Position numbers and translations under genes: made by a program | Assembly (NCBI GenBank): GCA_025927595.1 | Contig: JAICLD010000004.1 | Coordinates: 1 to 33,447, forward strand | DNA length: 33,447 bases | Direction: 5' to 3' | Source of the DNA: Nocardioidaceae bacterium | GTDB lineage: Bacteria > Actinomycetota > Actinomycetes > Propionibacteriales > Nocardioidaceae | The notes under the pieces: generated by a model | What the model saw: only the letters and a program-made list of their open reading frames with translations | Told to the model about the DNA's origin: nothing | The model's database searches: none | In this document: positions 1-10,490 of the stretch, one piece after another | Layout of the letters: each line of letters begins with the position of its first letter | Position numbering within the stretch: the first letter of the stretch is position 1

Positions 1-567
1 GAGAAGTTCCGCGCTGCCGGCATCCCCATCATCGGCGACGACATCAAGAGCCAGGTCGGCGCCACGATCACCCACCGTGTGATCGCGAAGCTGTTCGAGG
101 ACCGCGGCGTGATCCTCGACCGCACCTACCAGCTCAACGTCGGCGGCAACATGGACTTCAAGAACATGCTGGAGCGGGACCGCCTGCAGTCGAAGAAGAT
201 CTCCAAGACCCAGTCGGTGACCTCGAACATCGACCACGACCTCGGCGCCCGCAACGTGCACATCGGTCCCTCGGACTACGTGCAGTGGCTCGACGACCGC
301 AAGTGGGCCTACGTCCGGCTCGAGGGTCGCGCCTTCGGCGACGTGCCGCTGAACATGGAGTACAAGCTGGAGGTGTGGGACTCCCCCAACAGCGCCGGGA
401 TCATCATCGACGCCGTCCGCGCCGCGAAGATCGCCCTGGACCGGGGCATCGGCGGACCGATCCTGTCGGCGTCGACGTACCTGATGAAGTCGCCGCCGGT
501 GCAGATGCCCGACGACCAGGGCCGCGCCCAGCTCGAGGCCTACATCCGCGGCGAGGTCGAGCGCTGA
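1..567 (+). CDS. ino1: myo-inositol-1-phosphate synthase, C-terminal part (5' end outside window)
   Basis: Frame is open from base 1 ([32 protein letters not shown]...) and continues to [31 protein letters not shown], characteristic of inositol-3-phosphate synthase. Stop at 565-567. Confidence 0.93.
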   Translation, partial: EKFRAAGIPIIGDDIKSQVGATITHRVIAKLFEDRGVILDRTYQLNVGGNMDFKNMLERDRLQSKKISKTQSVTSNIDHDLGARNVHIGPSDYVQWLDDRKWAYVRLEGRAFGDVPLNMEYKLEVWDSPNSAGIIIDAVRAAKIALDRGIGGPILSASTYLMKSPPVQMPDDQGRAQLEAYIRGEVER

Positions 568-580
568 CGCTCGCTGACCC

Positions 581-1888
581 GTGACGGCACTGCGCCACCT
601 CCTGCACCTGCTGCGGGGCCGCTGGTTCCGCCGGCTGTTCGCGGTCCGCTGCGCCAGCCAGCTCACCGACGGGATCTTCCAGGTCGCGCTGGCCTCCTAC
701 GTGGTGTTCTCCCCCGAGCGGGCTCCCACCCCGGGAGCGCTCGCCGCGGCGCTGGCGGTGGTGCTGCTGCCGTTCAGCGTGCTGGGCCCCTTCACCGGGG
801 TGCTCCTGGACCGCTGGTCGCGCCGGCAGGTGCTGGCCTGGTCGAACTTCGTCCGGGTGGGGCTCGTCGGGGTCCTCGCACTGGCCGTGCACGCCGACCT
901 GCGCGGGCCCGGGCTCTTCGTCGTCATCCTGGCGGCGCTGTCGGTCAACCGGTTCCTGCTCGCGGCGCTCTCCGCGGCCCTGCCGCACGTCGTCGTCCCC
1001 GAGGACCTGATCACCGCCAACGCGCTGACCCCCACGGCCGGCACGCTGGCGTTCCTGGTCGGGCTCGGTCTAGGGACCGGGACCCGGCTGGGCTGGGAGC
1101 GCCTCGGCGCGGACAGCGACGTCGGCGTGCTCGGGTCCGCGGCGGCGCTCTACGCGGTGGCCGGGGCCCTCGCGCTGCGGATCCCCCGCCACCTCCTCGG
1201 CCCCGACCTCGACGCCGCCCGTCCAGCGGTCCGGGAGGCGGTGCGACACGTCGCCCGCGGCCTGCTGGACGGCCTGCGGCACCTCGCCGAGCGGCGCCCG
1301 GCCGCCTACGGGCTGACCGCGATCGGGGCGCACCGGTTCTGCTACGGCATCTCGACGGTGTCGCTGGTCCTGCTCTACCGCAACTACTTCCACGGCCCGG
1401 GCGAGGTCGACGCGGCGTTCACCGAGCTGTCCGTGGCGGTGCTGGTCAGCGGGGTCGGGTTCGTGGCGGCGGCGGTGCTGACCCCCGCGGTGACCGAGCG
1501 GGTCTCGCCCCGCACCTGGCTGGTGGGGCTCCTCGTCGCCGCGGCGGTCACGCAGGTCTTCCCGGGGGCGCTGTACACCCGCCCGGCGCTGCTCGTGGCC
1601 GCCTTCGTCCTGGGCGTGGCCAGCCAGGGCGTCAAGATCGTCGTGGACACGCTCGTGCAGACCTCCGTCGACGACGCGTTCCGCGGCCGGGTCTTCGCGC
1701 TGTACGACGTCGTGTTCAACGTCGCGTTCGTGGCGGCCGCCGGTGTCGCGGCCCTGGTGCTGCCCCGGACCGGGAAGTCCTACGTCGTGCTCGGGGCGAT
1801 CGCCCTCGGCTACCTCGGCGTCGCCGCGTGGTACGCCCGCGTGACCCGGGAGGCCGCGCCGCTCAGCCGCCCAGCAGGTCCCCGATGA
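581..1888 (+). CDS. MFS transporter
   Basis: 435 aa with many hydrophobic segments and an MFS loop motif (GVLLDRWSRRQVL). GTG start 14 nt after ino1. Confidence 0.85.
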   Translation: MTALRHLLHLLRGRWFRRLFAVRCASQLTDGIFQVALASYVVFSPERAPTPGALAAALAVVLLPFSVLGPFTGVLLDRWSRRQVLAWSNFVRVGLVGVLALAVHADLRGPGLFVVILAALSVNRFLLAALSAALPHVVVPEDLITANALTPTAGTLAFLVGLGLGTGTRLGWERLGADSDVGVLGSAAALYAVAGALALRIPRHLLGPDLDAARPAVREAVRHVARGLLDGLRHLAERRPAAYGLTAIGAHRFCYGISTVSLVLLYRNYFHGPGEVDAAFTELSVAVLVSGVGFVAAAVLTPAVTERVSPRTWLVGLLVAAAVTQVFPGALYTRPALLVAAFVLGVASQGVKIVVDTLVQTSVDDAFRGRVFALYDVVFNVAFVAAAGVAALVLPRTGKSYVVLGAIALGYLGVAAWYARVTREAAPLSRPAGPR

Positions 1889-2576
1889 TCCGGCCGCCTC
1901 CGCCGCCCCCGGACTGGCCCTGGGCGACCGGCGCGAACTCCGACGGCTGCACGACGACGAAGCCCGGGCCGTGGAAGGCGTACTGGAACGCCTCCCCCGA
2001 GCCGCCGCGCAGCATCGACCGCATGTTCATCGAGGACACCACCTGAGGGGTCAGCTGCGCCGACCATGCGACGCACGCCTGCACGTCGACGTACGTCGGC
2101 TGCGCCGAGCAGTCGAGGACGACCGGCTGGCCGACCGTGCAGAGCGCGACCGTCCCGGTGCCCGACACCGTCGTGTTGAAGAGGCCTCCGGACATCACGC
2201 CGGCGCCGCGGACCCGGTTGATGTCCCAGCCCAGCGAGGCGTCGAACGCCAGCAGGCTGCGGCCGTTGACGCTGATCCCGTCGCCGCCGAGGTCCACGAG
2301 GTAGACGAAGCCGGCCTCGTTGGCGAAGAACACCTCGCCCTGGCCGGAGACGCGCATCAGCGGCATGTCCTCGCTCGTCACCATCTTCTTCAGCAGCTTG
2401 CCCACGCTGCCGGCGCGCTCGTGGTCGAAGCGCACCTGTCCCTGGTAGGCGACCATCGCCCCCTTGACCGCGAGCACGTCGTCGCCGAGCGCGACCCGCA
2501 GCAGCTGGGCGTTCTGGAGGGCGAACCTGCGGCCCTCGACCTCGAGGTTGGACCGTTCGAACAGCGCACTCTGCAT
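1863..2576 (-). CDS. AIM24 family protein
   Basis: Start taken as the ATG at 2576 (MQSALFERSNLEVEGRRFALQNAQLLRVAL...). Sequence resembles the AIM24/TIGR00266-like family, with a Gly-rich C-terminus GGGGGGRIIGDLLGG. Overlaps the convergent MFS gene by 26 bp. Confidence 0.8.
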   Translation of the reverse strand: MQSALFERSNLEVEGRRFALQNAQLLRVALGDDVLAVKGAMVAYQGQVRFDHERAGSVGKLLKKMVTSEDMPLMRVSGQGEVFFANEAGFVYLVDLGGDGISVNGRSLLAFDASLGWDINRVRGAGVMSGGLFNTTVSGTGTVALCTVGQPVVLDCSAQPTYVDVQACVAWSAQLTPQVVSSMNMRSMLRGGSGEAFQYAFHGPGFVVVQPSEFAPVAQGQSGGGGGGRIIGDLLGG

Positions 2577-2586
2577 GCTCGGGATC

Positions 2587-3375
2587 CTAGGGCCGCGGGA
2601 CGTGCCCGCGCCGGAGCACACCGCGCACCGCTCGGGCGGTCATGGCGAAATGGGCCCGGGCGACCGTCCCTGCCCGTTCCACCTCCCCGGCCACCACCGC
2701 CTCGACCAGCGCGGTGTGCTCGGCGAGCGCCAGGTCGAAGACGTCGCGGGTGTACGGCTCGATCGGCAGTCCCACGGTGACCGTGGCGAGCAGGCCCTGG
2801 GTCAGCGACGCGACCTGGGGGTTGCCGGTCGCCGCCGTGACGGCCCGGTGGATCGCGGCGTCGGCGACGTGCTCCTGCTGCGGTGTCCGCGCGGCGGCGA
2901 ACGCGGCCAGGGCCTCCCGCAGGGCCGAGACGTCGGACTCGGTACGTCGCTCCGCCGCCGTCCGGGCCACCATGCCCTCGACCATCCCGCGCAGGTCCAG
3001 GAGCTGCTCGAGCTCGGCGCCGCGCACGCCGATGGTGCGGGAGACGGCGTCCGCGGAGTTCGTGGACCAGTCGCTGCGGACGAAGGCGCCACCCGCGCGT
3101 CCTCGGCGCACCTCCACGATCCCGGCCGAGCGCAGCCGCCCCACCGCCTCGTGCACGGTCGACCGGCTGACCCCGAGCAGGGCGGCGAGGGCGCGCTCCA
3201 CGGGGAGCCGCTCCCCCGGCAGGAACTCACCGAGCGCCACCGCGGTCAGCAGCCGGTCCGCCACCTCGTCGACGGCGCTGGCCACCTGCACGGGGCGGCC
3301 GAGGGTGGCGTCCGCCTCGCCGAGCGCCTGCTCGACGAACCGGCCGATCTGGTCGACGCCTGGCTCCGACGACAT
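2587..3375 (-). CDS. FadR/GntR-family transcriptional regulator (wHTH plus FCD-type effector domain)
   Basis: MSSEPGVDQ... with wHTH GEFLPGERLPVERALAALLGVSRSTVHEAVGRLRSAGIVEVRRG and a helical C-terminal domain with spaced His residues. The ORF track extends to 3489, but the ATG at 3375 is more plausible. Confidence 0.85.
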   Translation of the reverse strand: MSSEPGVDQIGRFVEQALGEADATLGRPVQVASAVDEVADRLLTAVALGEFLPGERLPVERALAALLGVSRSTVHEAVGRLRSAGIVEVRRGRAGGAFVRSDWSTNSADAVSRTIGVRGAELEQLLDLRGMVEGMVARTAAERRTESDVSALREALAAFAAARTPQQEHVADAAIHRAVTAATGNPQVASLTQGLLATVTVGLPIEPYTRDVFDLALAEHTALVEAVVAGEVERAGTVARAHFAMTARAVRGVLRRGHVPRP

Positions 3376-3564
3376 GCTGCCTCTCCCGCCCGTCGGCGGC
3401 CGTCCCGGTCGGTGCGCGGCCGCGCGCGATGAGTGACGGGAAGAGTACGAGGAAACTTGTGACCCCGAAAGGCTTGCTCTGAGGACCATTGAGGCTCAAG
3501 GCTGTGCGTCACCGCCGCGAGCACGTCGCTCGGCGCCCCGCACCGGTCCACAGGAGGAGGCAGC

Positions 3565-4470
3565 ATGGGAGTTCCCGAGGCGACCAGCGAGGGCACCGTC
3601 GGCTTCGGCGACCTGCAGACCTGGTACCGGGTCACCGGACGGCTCGACGGGGCCGAGCGGGCGCCGGTGGTGGTGCTGCACGGCGGCCCCGGCGCCACCC
3701 ACGACTACACGCTGCGCATGGCCAGGCTGGCGGAGCAGGGTCATCCGGTCGTCCACTACGACCAGCTGGGCTGCGGGCGGTCCACCCACCTGCCCGACCG
3801 GGGGGCCGACTTCTGGACCGTGGAGCTGTTCCTCGAGGAGCTCGACCGGCTCCTCCAGGAGCTCGGCGTGGCGCAGCGCTACCACCTGATCGGGCAGTCG
3901 TGGGGCGGGATGCTCGGTGCCGAGCACGCCGTCCGCGGGCCGGAGGGGCTGCTGAGCCTCGTCATCGCCGACTCGCCCGCCTCGATGGACCTCTGGGTGG
4001 CGGAGGCCAACCGGCTGCGCGAGGACCTGCCGCCGGACGTCCAGCAGACGCTGCTGCGGCACGAGGACGCGGGGACCACCGACAGCCCGGAGTACGCCGA
4101 GGCCGAGAAGGTCTTCTACGACCGGCACGTGTGCCGGGTGGTGCCGAACCCCGACGAGGTCACCCGCAGCTTCGACGCCATCGCCGAGGACCCCACCGTC
4201 TACCACACGATGAACGGCCCCAGCGAGTTCCACGTGGTCGGAACGCTGCGGGACTGGTCCGTCGTGGACCGGGTCGGCCGGATCTCGGTCCCCACCCTGC
4301 TGGTCAACGGCGCTCACGACGAGGCCACCCCGGCCACCATGCAGCCGTTCATGGACGGCATCCCCGACGTCCGCTGGCACACCTTCCCGAGCTCCAGCCA
4401 CATGCCCCACGTCGAGGAGGAGGACTCCTTCCTCTCGGTCGTCGGCGACTTCCTGCGCAGCCACGAATGA
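3565..4470 (+). CDS. alpha/beta hydrolase, proline iminopeptidase-like (peptidase S33 / amino-acid amidase type)
   Basis: HGGPGATHDYT oxyanion region, DQLGCGRS, nucleophile elbow GQSWGG, late Asp (NGAHDEATP) and His (SSSHMPHVEE). SD-like aggaggcagc before ATG 3565. Confidence 0.88.
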   Translation: MGVPEATSEGTVGFGDLQTWYRVTGRLDGAERAPVVVLHGGPGATHDYTLRMARLAEQGHPVVHYDQLGCGRSTHLPDRGADFWTVELFLEELDRLLQELGVAQRYHLIGQSWGGMLGAEHAVRGPEGLLSLVIADSPASMDLWVAEANRLREDLPPDVQQTLLRHEDAGTTDSPEYAEAEKVFYDRHVCRVVPNPDEVTRSFDAIAEDPTVYHTMNGPSEFHVVGTLRDWSVVDRVGRISVPTLLVNGAHDEATPATMQPFMDGIPDVRWHTFPSSSHMPHVEEEDSFLSVVGDFLRSHE

Positions 4471-4477
4471 CACTCGA

Positions 4478-6231
4478 GTGAGAAGAGAGAGATCGATGCC
4501 GCTCCGCCGAACCTCGCCCCTCGTGATCGGGACCGCGCTGCTCGCCCTCGGCGCAACGGCCTGCACCGGCGGGCCGTCCTCGAGCTCGGCCGGCTCGTCC
4601 CCCGGCGCGTCCGGGTCCTCCTCCGGTGGCGCAGCCCCGGCGACGTACCAGACGCAGCACCGCGGTGGCACGCTGCACCTCGTCGCCAAGTCGGCCGGGG
4701 GCACGCTCGACCCGATGGTGAACTACACCCTGCAGTACTGGCAGCTGTTCCAGGCGACGTACGACGGGCTCCTCGCCTTCAAGAAGCAGGCGGGGCAGCC
4801 GTCCTTCACCGTGGTCCCCGACCTCGCGCAGTCGATGCCCAAGGTCACCGACGGCGGGAAGACCTACACCTTCACCCTCCGCAAGGGGATCAAGTTCTCC
4901 AACGGGGCCCCGGTGACCACCGATGACGTGGTGGCCTCCTTCAAGCGCATCTTCACCGTGTCCAGCCCACCGCCGGGACGTTCTACAACGGCATCGTCGG
5001 CGCCGGCGCGTGCCTGAAGAAGCCGGCGTCCTGCGACCTGTCCCAGGGGGTCGTGGGCGACCCCGCGACCGGGACGGTCACGCTGCATCTCACCGAGCCC
5101 GACCCGGAGCTGCCGTACAAGCTGGCCGTGCCGCACGCATCGATCCTCCCGAAGGGCGCACCGCCCAAGGACGCGGGCACCACCCCGATCCCGACCACCG
5201 GCCCCTACACGTTCGCCTCCTACGACCCGAACCGGGCGCTGAAGATGGTCCGCAACCCCTACTTCAAGCAGTGGTCGCGCGACGCGCAGCCGGAGGGCTA
5301 CCCCGACGAGATCGACGAGACCTTCGGCCTCACCGTCGAGTCGGAGGTGACGGCCGTCGAGAACGGCCAGGCCGACTGGGTGTTCGACCCGCCGCCCACC
5401 GACCGGCTCAACGAGATCGGCACCAAGTACGCCTCGCAGGCGCACGTGAACCCGCTGACGGCGTTCTGGTACCTGGCGATGAACACGAACCTGGCGCCGT
5501 TCGACAACCTCAAGGCACGGCAGGCGGTGAACTGGGCCGTGGACCGCGACGCGGTCGTCCGCCAGTACGGCGGCCAGAACCTCGCCGCACCGGTCTGCAC
5601 CGTGCTGCCCCCGGGCTTCCCCGGGCACGTCGACACCTGCGACTACACCAAGGGCGGTGGCAGCACCTGGAAGGCGCCGGACCTGCAGAAGGCCAAGCAG
5701 CTCGTGCAAGAGTCCGGCACGGCCGGAGCCAAGATCGGCGTGGTCGTCACGGACGACGAGGTCAACAAGTCCATCGGCGAGTACGTCCAGAGCATGCTCA
5801 ACTCGATCGGGTACCGGGCGACGCTCAAGCCGATCTCCGGCAACATCCAGTTCACCTACATCCAGAACACGAAGAACAAGGTGCAGATCAGCCTGTCGTC
5901 CTGGTACCAGGACTACCCGGCGGCCTCCGACTTCCTCGACGTCCTGCTCTCCTGCGCCTCGTTCCACCCGGGGAGCGACTCGAGCATCAACATCTCCGGG
6001 TTCTGCGACAAGAAGGTCGACGCCCAGATGCAGCAGGCGCTCGCGGCCGAGCGCACCAGCATGAGCAAGGCGAACACCCTGTGGGGACAGGTGGACCAGG
6101 CCGTGATGGAGCAGGCGCCGGTGGCTCCGCTGATCACCCCCAAGCTGATCGACTTCACCTCGAAGCGGACCGGCAACTACCAGTTCAGCAAGCAGTTCTA
6201 CATGCTGGTGAGCCAGCTGTGGGTGAAGTGA
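4478..6231 (+). pseudogene. peptide ABC transporter substrate-binding lipoprotein (SBP_bac_5 type), interrupted by an apparent 1-nt frameshift near 4966-4968
   Basis: N-terminal part in frame 4478..5017 (signal/lipobox region LALGATAC, GGTLHLVAKSAGGTLDPMVNY, FTLRKGIKFSNGAPVTTDDVVASFKRIF). C-terminal part in another frame (TAGTFYNGIVGAGACLKKPASCDL...GDPATGTVTLHLTEPDPELPYKLA...) to 6231. Adding one C to ccc at 4966-4968 restores one ORF. Confidence 0.85.
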
Positions 6232-6238
6232 GCCGCCG

Positions 6239-7291
6239 GTGAGCTCCGATCCATCTGTCGCCAGCCCGGCGCTGACCTCGGCATCGTCGACCCGGACCGT
6301 CGCACCGTCACCGGGGCCGTGGCGAACGGCGCTGGCGACCCTGCGCCGGGACCGGGTGGCGATGGTGTCGCTGGCGGTGTTCCTGCTCGTCGTGCTCGCG
6401 TGCCTGCTCGCCCCCGTCTTCGAGCACGCCGTGGCGCACACCGACGCCTTCACCTCGAACATCTCCGGCACCACGGTGGTCGACGGCCGGCGCGTCCCCG
6501 TGCTGACACCGAGCAGCACCGGTCTCGGGCTGGGCGTCACCCCCATCGGGCCGACCTGGGACCTGCACCACTACTTCCTCGGCGCCGACGGGCAGGGCCG
6601 CGACGTCATGGCCCGACTGCTCTTCGGCGGGCGCAACAGCCTGCTGATCGGGGTGCTCTCCGCGGTGATCGCGTGCGGCGCCGCCACCGTGCTCGGGGTC
6701 GCCGCCGGCTACTTCGGCGGCGTCCTGGACGCGGTCCTGTCCCGGCTCTTCGACGTCGTGTGGGCCTTCCCCGTCTACCTGCTCGCGATCTCGCTGTCGG
6801 TGGTGCTGCTGACCAGCGGTCTCACGGTGGGACCCGTCCACATCGAGGGGGACAGCCTGTGGCTCCCGATCCTGATCATCGCGGTCATCTACGTGCCCTA
6901 CGTCGCCCGCCCGCTGCGCGGGCAGGTGCTCACCCTCAGAGGTCGGGACTTCATCCAGGCGGGCGTCGGCAACGGCGCCTCGGACCTGCGGATCCTGCGC
7001 AAGGACGTCCTGCCCAACGTGATGCCGACCGTCCTGGTGTTCCTGCCCCTCATGACGGCGCTGAACATGCTGACGGAGTCGGCGCTGTCCTTCCTCTCGA
7101 TCGGCGTCCAGCCGCCCAACGCGAGCTGGGGCACGATCATCAACGACGGGCTGGGCCTGCTCTACACCCGACCGATGGTCACGCTGGCTCCCGGCCTGAT
7201 GATCGCCGTGACCGCGGTGGCCCTCAACCTGCTCGGTGACGGCGTCCGCAGCGCCCTGGACCCGAAGGCCCGGCTGCGGGGCGCCGCCTGA
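6239..7291 (+). CDS. dipeptide/oligopeptide ABC transporter permease (DppC/OppC-like)
   Basis: GADGQGRDVMARLLFGGRNSLLIGVL, multiple TM segments, EAA-like loop (RGRDFIQAGVGNGASDLRILRKDVLPN). GTG start. Confidence 0.92.
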   Translation: MSSDPSVASPALTSASSTRTVAPSPGPWRTALATLRRDRVAMVSLAVFLLVVLACLLAPVFEHAVAHTDAFTSNISGTTVVDGRRVPVLTPSSTGLGLGVTPIGPTWDLHHYFLGADGQGRDVMARLLFGGRNSLLIGVLSAVIACGAATVLGVAAGYFGGVLDAVLSRLFDVVWAFPVYLLAISLSVVLLTSGLTVGPVHIEGDSLWLPILIIAVIYVPYVARPLRGQVLTLRGRDFIQAGVGNGASDLRILRKDVLPNVMPTVLVFLPLMTALNMLTESALSFLSIGVQPPNASWGTIINDGLGLLYTRPMVTLAPGLMIAVTAVALNLLGDGVRSALDPKARLRGAA

Positions 7292-8259
7292 TGCTGCTCT
7301 TCATCGGCCGACGCAGCGTCGCCGCCCTCTTCGTGCTCTTCACGATCAGCGTCCTGGTCTTCCTGATCTTCTTCGCCACCCCGGGGGTCGACCCGGCCGC
7401 CCGGATCGCCGGTCGCAACGCCGACCCGGCCACCCTGGCGCAGGTCCGCCACGAGTTCGGTCTGGACCGGCCGATCCCGATCCGCTACGGCCTGATGATG
7501 GAGCACCTGTTCGTGCACCGGGACCTGACCTCGTTCGTGAACCGCGGGGCGCTGGTGATCCCACAGATCCGACAGGCCGTCCCGGTCACGCTGTCCCTGG
7601 TGGCCGGGGCGGCCGTGGTGTGGATGGTGCTCGGCCTGCTGATGGGCACGGTCGCCGCGGCCCGGCGCGGCACGGCGCTGGACCCGGTGATGATGCTGCT
7701 CGGGGTCGTCGGCGTGTCGATCCCGGTCTACTGGCTGGGCGAGGTCGTGAACCTGCTCACCCAGAGCAGGTGGCACTCCGGGCTCTTCTCCTGGGTGCCA
7801 CCCCTCGGGTACGTGAGTCTGCGGGACGACCCCGTGGAGTGGGCGCTGCACCTGCTGTTCCCCTGGCTGACCCTGGCCGCGCTCTACGCGGGCATCTACG
7901 CCCGGGTGGTGCGCGGCGAGATCCTCGAGGCGCTCAACGAGGACTACGTGCGGACGGCCCGCGCCAAGGGGCTCTCGGAGCGCCGGATCCTGCTCCGCCA
8001 CGCCCTGCGCTGCTCCCTCATCCCGATCGTCTCCCTGTTCGGCCTCGACTTCGGTGCCCTGGTCGGGGGCGCCGCGCTGCTCACGGAGGTGGTCTTCGGC
8101 CTCCCGGGCGTCGGGAAGCTCACCTTCGACTCGCTGCAGAACCTCGACCTGCCGGTGATCATGGGCTGCGTGCTGTACGCCGCCTTCTTCGTGGTCCTGG
8201 CGAACGCCGTGGTGGACGTCCTGTACGCCGCCCTCGACCCGCGGGTGCGCCGTGCCTGA
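7291..8259 (+). CDS. dipeptide/oligopeptide ABC transporter permease (DppB/OppB-like)
   Basis: RSVAALFVLFTISVLVFLIFF, EFGLDRPIPIRYGLMMEHL, EAA loop EDYVRTARAKGLSERRILLRHALR. TGATG overlap with the preceding gene. Confidence 0.93.
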   Translation: MLLFIGRRSVAALFVLFTISVLVFLIFFATPGVDPAARIAGRNADPATLAQVRHEFGLDRPIPIRYGLMMEHLFVHRDLTSFVNRGALVIPQIRQAVPVTLSLVAGAAVVWMVLGLLMGTVAAARRGTALDPVMMLLGVVGVSIPVYWLGEVVNLLTQSRWHSGLFSWVPPLGYVSLRDDPVEWALHLLFPWLTLAALYAGIYARVVRGEILEALNEDYVRTARAKGLSERRILLRHALRCSLIPIVSLFGLDFGALVGGAALLTEVVFGLPGVGKLTFDSLQNLDLPVIMGCVLYAAFFVVLANAVVDVLYAALDPRVRRA

Positions 8260-9394
8260 GCCGGCCACCGCTCCCGGCTCTGCCACGGCCGTGGGGACCA
8301 CCGACCGGGCACCGCTGCTGGAGGTCCGCGACCTGTCCGTCTCCTTCCGCACCCGTCGCGGCACCGTCCGGGCGGTGGACGGGCTGTCGTTCTCCCTCGG
8401 CCCAGGCGAGGTGCTCGGCATCGTCGGCGAGTCCGGCTCCGGCAAGAGCGTCTCGATGATGAGCCTGCTCGGCCTGATCCGCGACCCGAACGCCACGGTC
8501 GAGGGACAGGCACTGTTCCGCGGCCGCGACCTCGTCGCGATGCGCGACAAGGACCTGCGCCCGCTCCGCGGCCGGGAGATCGCGATGATCTTCCAGGACC
8601 CGATGACGGCGATGACGCCCGTGTACACGGTGGGCTGGCAGATCGCCGAGCAGATCCGCGCGCATGGGAAGGTCTCCAAGCAGGCTGCGCACCAGCGGGC
8701 GGTGGAGCTGCTCGACGAGGTGGGCATCCCCGACCCGCGCCGGCGGGTGAACGACTTCCCGCACGAGTTCTCCGGAGGGATGCGCCAGCGCGCGGTGATC
8801 GCGATGGCCCTCGCCAACAACCCGGCTCTGCTGATCGCGGACGAGCCGACGACCGCGCTCGACGTGACGACGCAGGCGCAGATCCTCGACCTGATGCGCC
8901 GCCTGCGCGTGGACCACGGCTCCTCGGTCATCCTGATCACCCACGACATGGGCGTGGTCTCGGAGATCGCCGACCAGGTGCTCGTGATGTACGCCGGTCG
9001 CGCGGCCGAGCAGGGCCCGAAGAGGGACGTGTTCCACCGGCCGCGGCACCCCTACACCTGGGGCCTGCTCGACTCCGTCCCCCGGCCGCGCACGGCGCGC
9101 GTGCGTCGTCTTCCCACGATCCCGGGCTCCCCGCCCTCCCCGCTCGACGTCGCACCGGGCTGCCCGTTCGCACCCCGTTGCCGCAAGCGCCACGACCGGT
9201 GCGACGAACGGCCCGAGCTCGGCGGCGGCCCGGCGCACGTCGACGCGTGCTGGTTGCCCCGGGACCGGCGCCAGGAGCTGCGTCTCGAGGTCGTCCGGGC
9301 CGCCGTGGCCGAGGGCGACCCCGGCGACCTCACCGAGCACGGGCCGATCGTCGACGTACCGGCCGAGACCGAGCCGGCGGAGGAGGCACGATGA
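8252..9394 (+). CDS. peptide ABC transporter ATP-binding protein (DppD/OppD-like)
   Basis: Walker A GESGSGKS, signature FSGGMRQR, Walker [15 protein letters not shown]-terminal [16 protein letters not shown] oligopeptide-transport extension. Confidence 0.95.
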   Translation: MPEPATAPGSATAVGTTDRAPLLEVRDLSVSFRTRRGTVRAVDGLSFSLGPGEVLGIVGESGSGKSVSMMSLLGLIRDPNATVEGQALFRGRDLVAMRDKDLRPLRGREIAMIFQDPMTAMTPVYTVGWQIAEQIRAHGKVSKQAAHQRAVELLDEVGIPDPRRRVNDFPHEFSGGMRQRAVIAMALANNPALLIADEPTTALDVTTQAQILDLMRRLRVDHGSSVILITHDMGVVSEIADQVLVMYAGRAAEQGPKRDVFHRPRHPYTWGLLDSVPRPRTARVRRLPTIPGSPPSPLDVAPGCPFAPRCRKRHDRCDERPELGGGPAHVDACWLPRDRRQELRLEVVRAAVAEGDPGDLTEHGPIVDVPAETEPAEEAR

Positions 9395-10458
9395 CGGACC
9401 GCGCACCGAGGCCGGACGCCCCGGGGGACGTCCTGCTGGAGGCACGGGACCTCAGCAAGCACTTCCCGGTCCGGGGCAGGTCGGCGCTCGGCGGGCGCCA
9501 GGTGCTGCGAGCCGTGGACGGCGTCTCCCTCGAGGTCCGCGCGGGCGAGACGCTCGGCGTGGTGGGCGAGTCCGGCTGCGGGAAGTCGACGCTCGGACGG
9601 TGCCTGGTCCGCCTCACCGACGTCACCTCCGGCACCGTGTCGTTCCGGGGTCGCGACATCACCCGTCTGTCCCGCCGCCGGCTCCGGCCGGTGCGGCGCG
9701 ACCTGCAGCTGGTGTTCCAGGACCCCTACGCGTCGCTGAACCCGCGTCGCCGGATCGGCGACATCCTCGCCGAGCCCATGCAGATCCACGGGTACGGCGA
9801 CCGCCGGGCGATCGCGCGTCACGTGCGCGAGCTGCTCGACGTCGTCGGCCTCAACGCCTCCCACGTGGACCGCTTCCCGCACGAGTTCTCCGGCGGCCAG
9901 CGACAGCGGGTGGGGATCGCCCGAGCTCTCGCGATGAACCCCAAGGTCATCGTGGCCGACGAGCCGGTCTCCGCGCTCGACGTGTCGATCCAGGCGCAGG
10001 TGCTCAACCTGTTCCTCGACCTGCAGGACGAGTTCGCGCTGACCTACGTCTTCATCGCCCACGACCTCGGGGTGGTGCGGCACGTCTCGACCCGCATCGT
10101 CGTGATGTACCTCGGGGAGGTCGTGGAGACGGCGACGACCGACCCGCTGTACGACCGGCCAGGGCACCCGTACACCGAGGCGCTGCTCCAGTCGGCGCCC
10201 GACGTCGAGGACGAGGACGCGGCCCCCCGCGAGCGGATCCTGCTCACCGGCGACGTGCCGAACCCGGTCGACAAGCCGTCCGGATGCCCGTTCCGGACGC
10301 GCTGTCCCTACGCCCAGGCGCGCTGTGCGCAGGAGCACCCCGCGCTGCGCGAGGTGGCCCCCGGACGCCACGTGGCCTGCCACTTCCCCCTGGTCACTCC
10401 GGACGGTGACCCGGCTCCCCACGCCCTCTCGCTGAGGTCGCGCGGCTCGACCGGCTGA
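9391..10458 (+). CDS. peptide ABC transporter ATP-binding protein (DppF/OppF-like)
   Basis: ATG at 9391 overlaps the preceding TGA. Walker [10 protein letters not shown], signature FSGGQRQR, Walker [28 protein letters not shown]. Confidence 0.95.
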   Translation: MTDRAPRPDAPGDVLLEARDLSKHFPVRGRSALGGRQVLRAVDGVSLEVRAGETLGVVGESGCGKSTLGRCLVRLTDVTSGTVSFRGRDITRLSRRRLRPVRRDLQLVFQDPYASLNPRRRIGDILAEPMQIHGYGDRRAIARHVRELLDVVGLNASHVDRFPHEFSGGQRQRVGIARALAMNPKVIVADEPVSALDVSIQAQVLNLFLDLQDEFALTYVFIAHDLGVVRHVSTRIVVMYLGEVVETATTDPLYDRPGHPYTEALLQSAPDVEDEDAAPRERILLTGDVPNPVDKPSGCPFRTRCPYAQARCAQEHPALREVAPGRHVACHFPLVTPDGDPAPHALSLRSRGSTG

Positions 10459-10490
10459 CCCCCGGGCAGGTCGGGCGGCTCGCGTCCCCC

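Noticed and set aside
3429-3482. 17-aa micro-ORF MSDGKSTRKLVTPKGLL upstream of the hydrolase gene
   Set aside because: No Shine-Dalgarno, no structural pattern, and lies in an AT-richer promoter region where short ORFs arise by chance.
4864-6546. 560-aa minus-strand ORF across the SBP gene
   Set aside because: Antisense shadow with low-complexity V/L/R/D composition; does not explain the frameshift.
7162-8949. 595-aa minus-strand ORF across permease/ATPase genes
   Set aside because: Antisense shadow of DppB/DppD coding sequence.
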